Below are positions 1 through 5,075 of a DNA stretch of 8,000 nt, piece after piece. A program made the translations under genes and the position numbers. The first letter of the stretch is position 1. Each line of letters starts with the position of its first letter. This stretch comes from an uncultured beta proteobacterium (lineage in GTDB: Bacteria > Pseudomonadota > Gammaproteobacteria > Burkholderiales > Burkholderiaceae_C): positions 1 to 8,000 of the forward strand of contig CAIWRE010000502.1 of assembly GCA_903914985.1 (NCBI GenBank), written 5' to 3'. The notes under the pieces are model-generated. The model was given only the letters and a program-made list of their open reading frames with translations. It made no database searches and had not been told where the DNA came from.

Positions 1-1348
1 GGAAGCCCGCATGATGCAAGAGGCGGGTGTCCAAAGCGTCACGACCTGGATCGGCTCCGGTGTGCCCCGTTTTTACCTGCCCTTGGAAACGATTTTTCAG
101 CAAAGCAATGTGTCGCAGCTGATCATCCTGCCCAAAGATTTGAAGGTGCGTGAATCCCTGCGAATCAAGTTGCCCGCGCTGATGGGCCAGGAATTTCCCG
201 AACTGCGCGCCCGCGTCAAAATTTTGCCCAACGGGCCGCCGGTGGCTTACCCGGTGCAGTTCCGCGTCCTGGGAAGTGACCCTGACGTTTTGCGCCAGCG
301 CGCCAATGAGGTGAAGGCCGCCATGCGCGCCAATACCAATATGCGCGGTGTCAATGACAACTGGAACGAGCCGGTCAAGGTGTTGCGCCTGGATGTCGAC
401 CAGACCAAAGCGCGCGCTATGGGAGTCACCAGCCAATCGATTGCCCAGGCGGCAAAAATATTGCTGGTGGGCAGCACCGTAGGCCAGTTCCGCGAAGGCG
501 ACAAGCTCATAGACATCGTCCTGCGCAGCCCGGAGAACGAGCGCAATGCAATTTCCGACATCGGAAACGCCTATCTGCCCACTGCCAGCGGAAAGTCGAT
601 TCCGCTTACGCAAATTGCCAAGCCCACTTTTGTCTGGGAGCCCGGCGTGTTGTGGCGCGATGGGCGCGATTACGCGATCACGGTGCAAGGCGACATTGTT
701 GAAGGACTCCAAGGCGCAACAGTGACCAATGCACTGCTGCCGGAACTGCGCAGCCTGGAGGCGTCCTGGAAAACCCAGGGGCAGGACGGCTACCGCATCG
801 AGGTGGCAGGCGCCGTAGCGGAGAGCAGTAAGGGCTCGAACTCCATTGCAGCGGGCGTTCCCATCATGTTGTTCATCACCTTCACCCTGCTCATGTTGCA
901 GTTGCACAGCTTTAGTCGCGCCATGCTGGTGTTCCTGACGGGCCCCTTGGGTATCGCCGGTGTGGCCGGTGCCTTGCTGATCTCAGGCAGGCCGTTTGGC
1001 TTTGTGGCGCTCTTGGGCGTGATTGCTTTGATGGGCATGATTCAGCGCAACTCTGTGATCTTGATCGACCAGATCGAGCTGGAACGGGCCAATGGTGTTG
1101 CCGCTTGGGACGCGATTGTGGAGTCGGCCGTGCGCCGCCTGCGACCCATCGTCTTGACTGCCGCCGCTGCCGTGTTGGCCATGATTCCGCTGTCGCGCTC
1201 GGTATTCTGGGGCCCTATGGCGGTGGCCATCATGGGCGGGCTGATTGTGGCCACGGTGCTGACCCTGTTAGCTCTGCCGGCTATGTATGCAGCCTGGTTC
1301 CGGGTGCGTCGCGAGGCACCGCCTGCACAGGCTAAAATAGCGGGCTAA
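1..1348 (+). CDS. RND-family efflux transporter permease subunit, C-terminal part (5' end outside window)
   Basis: This is the inner-membrane, proton-driven subunit of a tripartite drug or small-molecule efflux pump of the AcrB type. About 448 residues are present. RND permeases are usually about 1,000-1,050 residues, so over half is missing upstream. The reading frame is open from base 2, so the ATG at base 11 is internal. Numbering from that ATG, the first ~275 residues form a soluble periplasmic (porter/docking) region. It is followed by five hydrophobic segments expected for TM8-TM12, starting near residue 281 and ending at the LPAMYAAW segment near the C-terminus. In the TM10 region the motif GMIQRNSVILID places Arg346 where AcrB has the proton-relay Lys940. 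Arg at this position also occurs, from memory, in TriC-like pumps. Substrate cannot be inferred. Any adaptor or outer-membrane partner would lie outside the window. The stop is TAA at 1346-1348. Confidence 0.93.
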   Translation, partial: EARMMQEAGVQSVTTWIGSGVPRFYLPLETIFQQSNVSQLIILPKDLKVRESLRIKLPALMGQEFPELRARVKILPNGPPVAYPVQFRVLGSDPDVLRQRANEVKAAMRANTNMRGVNDNWNEPVKVLRLDVDQTKARAMGVTSQSIAQAAKILLVGSTVGQFREGDKLIDIVLRSPENERNAISDIGNAYLPTASGKSIPLTQIAKPTFVWEPGVLWRDGRDYAITVQGDIVEGLQGATVTNALLPELRSLEASWKTQGQDGYRIEVAGAVAESSKGSNSIAAGVPIMLFITFTLLMLQLHSFSRAMLVFLTGPLGIAGVAGALLISGRPFGFVALLGVIALMGMIQRNSVILIDQIELERANGVAAWDAIVESAVRRLRPIVLTAAAAVLAMIPLSRSVFWGPMAVAIMGGLIVATVLTLLALPAMYAAWFRVRREAPPAQAKIAG

Positions 1349-1357
1349 CCGATTTCA

Positions 1358-1419
1358 AGGGTCCCTCCATCGCCACCGTGTCCAATGCGGCATTGCGGCA
1401 AGGAAGGGCCCTGATTTTT
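1358..1419 (+). terminator. Possible intrinsic terminator after the RND gene, branched hairpin plus T5
   Basis: Bases 1358-1368 pair with 1402-1412 as an 11-base stem with one C-A mismatch and one T-G wobble. A small inner hairpin, CAATG/CATTG, lies at 1383-1395. After a two-base gap (GA) comes a run of five T at 1415-1419. The large loop and offset T run make it weaker than the other terminators here. It ends two bases before tRNA-Leu, so if it terminates well the tRNA would need a promoter that I cannot find between them. Confidence 0.4.
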
Positions 1420-1421
1420 CT

Positions 1422-1508
1422 GCGCGGGTGGCGAAATTGGTAGACGCACCAGGTTTAGGTCCTGACGGTAGCAATACTGTGCGGGTTCGAGTCCCGCCCC
1501 GCGCACCA
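1422..1508 (+). tRNA. tRNA-Leu, anticodon UAG
   Basis: This is an 87-base class II tRNA with its CCA end encoded. The seven-base-pair acceptor stem GCGCGGG/CCCGCGC (1422-1428 with 1498-1504) is perfect, followed by discriminator A1505 and CCA at 1506-1508. The anticodon loop is TTTAGGT at 1454-1460, with TAG at 1456-1458, reading CUN leucine codons. The long variable arm typical of leucine tRNA folds as CGGTA/TACTG around a GCAA loop. The T arm is GCGGG/CCCGC around TTCGAGT. The outermost anticodon-stem pair is a C-A mismatch. The gene sits 84 bases upstream of tig on the same strand, with no T-rich terminator between, so a shared transcript is plausible. Confidence 0.97.
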
Positions 1509-1536
1509 CCCTTGAGAACTTGATTACCCCGTAGTG

Positions 1537-1570
1537 GGGCGTCACACAGCCGCAAGCGGCGTGGGCGCCC
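1537..1570 (+). promoter_or_regulatory. Long imperfect hairpin in the tig leader
   Basis: Bases 1537-1543 pair with 1564-1570 (seven pairs, one T-G wobble), CAC 1545-1547 with GTG 1561-1563, and GCCGC 1549-1553 with GCGGC 1556-1560. This gives 15 pairs interrupted only by single unpaired A bases at 1544 and 1548. It ends ten bases before the tig ribosome binding site. Only three T follow, so it is a poor terminator candidate. An alternative hairpin CCCC/GGGG at 1527-1530 and 1536-1539 uses the same G bases, so the two cannot coexist. A role in tRNA 3' processing, mRNA 5' protection or tig control is inference. Confidence 0.5.
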
Positions 1571-1592
1571 TTTGACCCTTAGGAGCATTTGA

Positions 1593-2903
1593 ATGACCGT
1601 TATCGTTGAAACCCTGGAAAAGCTGGAACGCAAAATCACGTTGAACCTGCCTGTGGCGGCGGTGCAGTCTGAAGTGAGCGCGCGTCTGCGCAAAATGGCA
1701 CGTACCGTCAAGATGGACGGCTTCCGTCCAGGCAAAGTGCCGATGAATGTGGTCACGCAGCGTTACGGCTATTCGGTGCATTACGAAGTCATGAACGACA
1801 AAGTGGGCGAGGCTTTTGCCGCTGCTGCCGCCGAAGCCAAATTGCGCGTGGCTGGACAACCCAGCATCACCGAAGCCACTGGCGCCTCCGAAGGCTTCAT
1901 GGCTTTTGACGCCGTGTTTGAAGTTTTTCCTGAAGTCGTCATTGGCGACCTGTCCAGCGCCGAAGTGGAAACTGTGACCGCCGAAGTCAGCGACGCGGCC
2001 ATTGACAAAACAATCGACATCCTGCGTAAGCAGCGCCGCACCTTTTCGCAACGCGCGCAAGACGCCGCGGCGCAGGACGGCGACCGCGTCACCGTGGACT
2101 TTGCGGGCAAGATCGACGGCGAAGCGTTTGAAGGCGGCAAAGCCGACGACTTCCAGTTCATTCTGGGCGACGGTCAAATGCTGAAAGAGTTTGAAGAGGC
2201 GACACGTGGCATGAAGCTGGGTGAAAGCAAGACTTTCCCCCTGGCTTTCCCGGCTGAATACCATGGCAAAGACGTCGCCGGCAAAACCGCCGACTTCCTG
2301 GTCACGGTGAAAAAAGTCGAAGCGGCGCATCTGCCTGAGGTGGACAACGCGCTGGCAGCCGTCTTGGGCATTGCGGACGGCACCGTTGAAGGTCTGCGCG
2401 CTGACATCCGTAAAAATCTGCAACGGGAAGTGAAGGCCCGTCTGCTGGCCCGCAACAAGCAAGTAGTGATGGACGCATTGGTCGCTAAGTCGGAACTCGA
2501 CCTGCCCAAATCCAGCGTGCAGTCTGAAGTCGAGCGACTTGTGGAGGGCGCGCGCGCCGACCTGAAGCAACGCGGCATCACCGCTGCTGATAAAGCGCCT
2601 ATCCCTGCAGAACTGTTTACCGCACAAGCCGAGCGCCGCGTGCGTTTGGGCTTGGTAGTTGCTGAACTCGTGCGTACACACCAGCTACACGCGACTTCCG
2701 AGCAAATCAAGGCCCACATCGAGGAGCTCGCCTCCAGCTATGAACAACCCGCTGAGGTGATGCGCTGGTACCAAAGCGACAACCGCCGCATGGCAGAGGT
2801 CGAGTCCATGGTCATCGAGAACAATGTGACGGCCTATGTGCTGTCGCAGTTAAAGGTTACTGAGAAAGCGATCGGCTTTGACGAGCTGATGGGGCAGAAT
2901 TAA
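1593..2903 (+). CDS. tig: Trigger factor, ribosome-associated chaperone and peptidyl-prolyl isomerase
   Basis: Trigger factor binds the large ribosomal subunit at the exit tunnel and shields emerging chains. It also has FKBP-type prolyl isomerase activity. The 436 residues match the usual length (E. coli 432). The N-terminal ribosome-binding domain (about 1-145) carries the signature loop GFRPGKVP at 43-50. E. coli has GFRKGKVP, so the Lys of its FRK motif is Pro46 here; from memory this is common in betaproteobacteria. The isomerase domain spans about 161-245 (DGDRVTVDF to VTVKKVE), and the helical C-terminal substrate-binding arms fill the rest. The ATG is preceded by AGGAG at 1581-1585 with seven bases between, which fixes the start. 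It follows tRNA-Leu and precedes clpP by 130 bases, in the order tig-clpP-clpX-lon. No terminator with a T run separates it from clpP. Confidence 0.98.
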   Translation: MTVIVETLEKLERKITLNLPVAAVQSEVSARLRKMARTVKMDGFRPGKVPMNVVTQRYGYSVHYEVMNDKVGEAFAAAAAEAKLRVAGQPSITEATGASEGFMAFDAVFEVFPEVVIGDLSSAEVETVTAEVSDAAIDKTIDILRKQRRTFSQRAQDAAAQDGDRVTVDFAGKIDGEAFEGGKADDFQFILGDGQMLKEFEEATRGMKLGESKTFPLAFPAEYHGKDVAGKTADFLVTVKKVEAAHLPEVDNALAAVLGIADGTVEGLRADIRKNLQREVKARLLARNKQVVMDALVAKSELDLPKSSVQSEVERLVEGARADLKQRGITAADKAPIPAELFTAQAERRVRLGLVVAELVRTHQLHATSEQIKAHIEELASSYEQPAEVMRWYQSDNRRMAEVESMVIENNVTAYVLSQLKVTEKAIGFDELMGQN

Positions 2904-2954
2904 ACCGAGGTCTCCTTGGCAGGTCCGGGCGAGCGAATTTGTCTCGATTCCGGG

Positions 2955-2983
2955 CTTGCAGTCAGGCCAGACATCCCCAGCTA
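2955..2983 (+). promoter_or_regulatory. Candidate heat-shock (sigma-32) promoter for clpP
   Basis: CTTGCA at 2955-2960, a 14-base spacer, then CCCCAGCTA at 2975-2983. The sigma-32 pattern established in enterobacteria is CTTGAA, 13-14 bases, then CCCCATnTA, so each element differs at one defined position. Transcription would start near 2990, giving a clpP leader of roughly 45 bases. E. coli clpP is heat-shock regulated, which fits. CCCAG/CTGGG (2976-2990) can also form a small hairpin over the -10 element. No comparable sigma-70 promoter is visible in this gap. Confidence 0.5.
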
Positions 2984-3033
2984 GCCTGGGTGGGCTCGCG
3001 CTGTGGGGCCCGTGAACAATTATTGGAGACGCT

Positions 3034-3663
3034 ATGAACGTGAAATTTGGTATGCCAGGTGCATTGGAAACCCAGGCCTTGGGCATGGTGCCCATGGTGA
3101 TCGAGCAGTCCGGCCGGGGCGAGCGCTCCTATGACATCTACTCGCGTCTGCTCAAAGAACGCGTTATTTTCTTGGTCGGACCGGTCAACGACCAGACTGC
3201 CAATCTGGTGGTGGCGCAATTGCTGTTCCTGGAGAGCGAAAACCCCGACAAGGATATTTCTTTCTACATCAACTCCCCTGGTGGGTCGGTGAGCGCAGGC
3301 ATGGCGATTTTCGACACCATGAACTTCATCAAACCCGATGTGTCCACCTTGTGCATCGGTATGGCGGCCAGCATGGGCGCGTTTTTGCTGACAGCCGGTG
3401 CCAAGGGCAAGCGCTTCTCGCTGCCCAACTCCAAGGTCATGATCCACCAACCCCTGGGCGGAACCCAGGGTCAGGCGACCGAAATTGAGATTCACGCCCG
3501 TGAAATTTTGAAAACTCGCGAGCAGCTGAACAAAATATTGGCAGACCGCACCGGACAGCCGCTGGACAAAATCGAACGCGACACCGAGCGGGACTACTAC
3601 CTTTCGGCGGATGAGGCCAAGGACTATGGGCTGATCGACCAGGTGATCGCCAAGCGTCCCTAA
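3034..3663 (+). CDS. clpP: ATP-dependent Clp protease proteolytic subunit ClpP
   Basis: This serine peptidase assembles into a two-ring, 14-subunit barrel in the cytoplasm and cuts proteins fed in by ClpX or ClpA. The 209 residues match the family (E. coli 207). The catalytic triad is Ser113 (in GMAASMGAFLL), His138 (MIHQP) and Asp187 (ERDYYL), each offset by two from the E. coli precursor positions 111, 136 and 185. The Gly-rich substrate-binding stretch NSPGGSVSAG is at 80-89. Residues before about 17-19 probably form the short propeptide removed by self-processing, by alignment with the E. coli VPMVIEQ start of the conserved part. The exact cut is uncertain. GGAG at 3025-3028 lies five bases before the ATG. 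The downstream partner clpX is 106 bases away, but a strong terminator lies between them. Confidence 0.98.
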   Translation: MNVKFGMPGALETQALGMVPMVIEQSGRGERSYDIYSRLLKERVIFLVGPVNDQTANLVVAQLLFLESENPDKDISFYINSPGGSVSAGMAIFDTMNFIKPDVSTLCIGMAASMGAFLLTAGAKGKRFSLPNSKVMIHQPLGGTQGQATEIEIHAREILKTREQLNKILADRTGQPLDKIERDTERDYYLSADEAKDYGLIDQVIAKRP

Positions 3664-3690
3664 ACTCAAGGCTTCTCAGCCCCACACGGC

Positions 3691-3725
3691 AACGGTGTCT
3701 CTCCCAGCGGAAGACACCGTTTTTT
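3691..3725 (+). terminator. Intrinsic terminator between clpP and clpX
   Basis: AACGGTGTCT at 3691-3700 pairs perfectly with AGACACCGTT at 3712-3721 (ten pairs, 11-base loop), followed by T through 3725 (T3720-T3725, six in a row). It begins 28 bases after the clpP stop. This is a textbook intrinsic terminator and implies that tig/clpP transcripts end here at least in part, leaving clpX to readthrough or its own promoter. Confidence 0.88.
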
Positions 3726-3738
3726 AATTGGTTATCAT
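3711..3738 (+). promoter_or_regulatory. Candidate sigma-70 promoter for clpX, overlapping the clpP terminator
   Basis: AAGACA at 3711-3716 (four of six to TTGACA), a 16-base spacer, then TATCAT at 3733-3738 (five of six to TATAAT). The start would be near 3745, giving a leader of about 25 bases. The -35 element lies in the 3' arm of the terminator stem. It is supported mainly by the need for a clpX promoter after that terminator. The hexamer matches alone are modest. Confidence 0.3.
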
Positions 3739-3769
3739 CGGATTTCATACCGGAAAAGGCACTTCTCCC

Positions 3770-5035
3770 ATGGCGGAAAAAAAAGGCGCTTCGAGCGAAA
3801 AAAATCTCTACTGCTCGTTCTGCGGCAAGAGCCAGCACGAAGTGAAAAAGCTGATTGCAGGCCCGTCTGTGTTTGTCTGCGACGAATGCATTGACCTCTG
3901 CAATGAAATCATCCGCGACGAGGTACCCTCCATCACCGGCGATGGCGAGGCCCGCTCTGATCTGCCCACGCCCTCTGAAATCAAGGCCAATCTGGACAAT
4001 TACGTGATTGGCCAGGAGCCCGCCAAGCGCACTTTGGCGGTGGCGGTGTACAACCACTACAAGCGCCTGCGGCACCAGGAAAAGGCCAAAAAGGACGAGG
4101 TGGAGCTCTCCAAGAGCAATATTTTGCTGATTGGCCCCACTGGTTCAGGCAAGACACTGCTGGCACAAACGTTGGCACGCATGCTCGATGTGCCCTTTGT
4201 GATGGCCGACGCAACCACCCTGACCGAGGCCGGTTATGTGGGTGAGGACGTTGAAAACATCGTGCTCAAACTTCTGCAAAGCTGCAACTACGAGGTGGAG
4301 CGGGCGCAGCGCGGCATTGTGTATATCGACGAAATTGACAAAATTTCGCGCAAGTCAGACAACCCGTCGATCACCCGGGACGTGTCGGGCGAGGGCGTTC
4401 AGCAGGCGCTGCTCAAGCTGATTGAAGGCACCATGGCCAGTGTGCCGCCCCAGGGCGGACGCAAGCACCCCAACCAGGATTTTGTGCAAATCGATACGAC
4501 CAACATTTTGTTCATTTGTGGTGGCGCATTTGCGGGCCTGGAAAAAGTTATCGAAAACCGCACCCAATCGTCCGGCATCGGCTTTGGCGCCACCGTGATG
4601 AGCAAGGCGCAGCGCAGTCTGACCGAAGTCTTCAAAGACGTAGAGCCCGAAGATTTGATCAAGTTCGGTTTGATCCCCGAGTTGGTGGGCCGTATGCCGG
4701 TCGTGGCCACCTTGGCCGAGTTGACCGAAGACGCGATGGTTCAAATTTTGACCGAGCCGAAAAATGCGCTCGTCAAACAATACGCCAAGCTGATTGCCAT
4801 GGAAGGGGCTGAGTTGGAAATTCGCCCCGACGCCTTGCGCGCGATTGCCAAACGCGCTTTGGAACGAAAGACGGGCGCGCGCGGCTTGCGGTCCATCCTT
4901 GAACAATCCTTGATCGACACCATGTACCAGTTGCCCGACAGCACAGACGTGGCCAAAGTAGTGGTGGATGCCTCCACCATTGAGGAAAACCACCCGCCTT
5001 TGCTGGTGTATCGCGATATCGCTAAAAAGGCCTGA
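3770..5035 (+). CDS. clpX: ATP-dependent Clp protease ATP-binding subunit ClpX
   Basis: This AAA+ unfoldase forms a hexamer that recognises tagged substrates (for example ssrA-tagged), unfolds them with ATP and threads them into ClpP. The 421-residue protein has the N-terminal zinc-binding domain with Cys15, Cys18, Cys37 and Cys40. Walker A is GPTGSGKT at 122-129, the pore loop GYVGED at 155-160, and Walker B IVYIDE at 183-188. The RKH loop lies at 231-233 and the ClpP-docking IGF loop at 270-272. A GARGLR sensor-2 motif is near the C-terminus. The ATG at 3770 gives the standard N-terminus MAEKK. An in-frame TTG at 3728 would add 14 atypical residues and is rejected. The ribosome binding site is weak: AAAAGG at 3754-3759, ten bases away. 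The first 12 codons contain runs of eight and seven A. lon follows after 40 bases with no terminator. Confidence 0.98.
   Translation: MAEKKGASSEKNLYCSFCGKSQHEVKKLIAGPSVFVCDECIDLCNEIIRDEVPSITGDGEARSDLPTPSEIKANLDNYVIGQEPAKRTLAVAVYNHYKRLRHQEKAKKDEVELSKSNILLIGPTGSGKTLLAQTLARMLDVPFVMADATTLTEAGYVGEDVENIVLKLLQSCNYEVERAQRGIVYIDEIDKISRKSDNPSITRDVSGEGVQQALLKLIEGTMASVPPQGGRKHPNQDFVQIDTTNILFICGGAFAGLEKVIENRTQSSGIGFGATVMSKAQRSLTEVFKDVEPEDLIKFGLIPELVGRMPVVATLAELTEDAMVQILTEPKNALVKQYAKLIAMEGAELEIRPDALRAIAKRALERKTGARGLRSILEQSLIDTMYQLPDSTDVAKVVVDASTIEENHPPLLVYRDIAKKA
4898..4926 (+). promoter_or_regulatory. Candidate heat-shock (sigma-32) promoter inside clpX, facing lon
   Basis: CTTGAA at 4898-4903 is a perfect match to the sigma-32 -35 element. 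After 14 bases, CACCATGTA at 4918-4926 matches CCCCATnTA with one change. A start near 4930 would give lon a leader of about 145 bases. E. coli lon is a sigma-32 gene. The caveat is that these bases encode the conserved ClpX segment LEQSLIDTMY, so the match could be a by-product of coding constraint. The Leu codon is CTT rather than the more usual CTG. Confidence 0.4.
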
Positions 5036-5075
5036 TTAACCTGTCCCCTGCGAACAATTAGACGAGGTTTTAAAG

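Noticed and set aside
1333..1338. TAAAAT as the tRNA-Leu promoter
   Set aside because: There is no -35 at any workable spacing, it lies in the end of the RND coding sequence, and a terminator-like hairpin follows it. Kept only as a question.
1511..1532. Sigma-32-like CTTGAG then CCCCGT before tig
   Set aside because: The spacing is only ten bases, too short for sigma-32, and the CCCC is part of a local hairpin.
1345..1756. Minus-strand frames across tRNA-Leu(UAG) with GGTRTRT-like residues
   Set aside because: Peptides such as GGTRTRT are the well-known false proteins produced by translating the reverse strand of tRNA genes.
1542..2681. Long minus-strand open frame (379 codons) opposite tig
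   Set aside because: It is a shadow of tig codon bias, rich in Phe, His and Gln, with no recognisable domain.
2930..2946. CGAG/CTCG hairpin after tig as a terminator
   Set aside because: It has only four pairs with a loose loop and no T run, so there is no support for termination between tig and clpP.
3728..3769. Upstream TTG start for clpX adding 14 residues
   Set aside because: The extension does not resemble ClpX N-termini, overlaps the terminator tail and candidate promoter, and the ATG at 3770 gives the standard MAEKK start.
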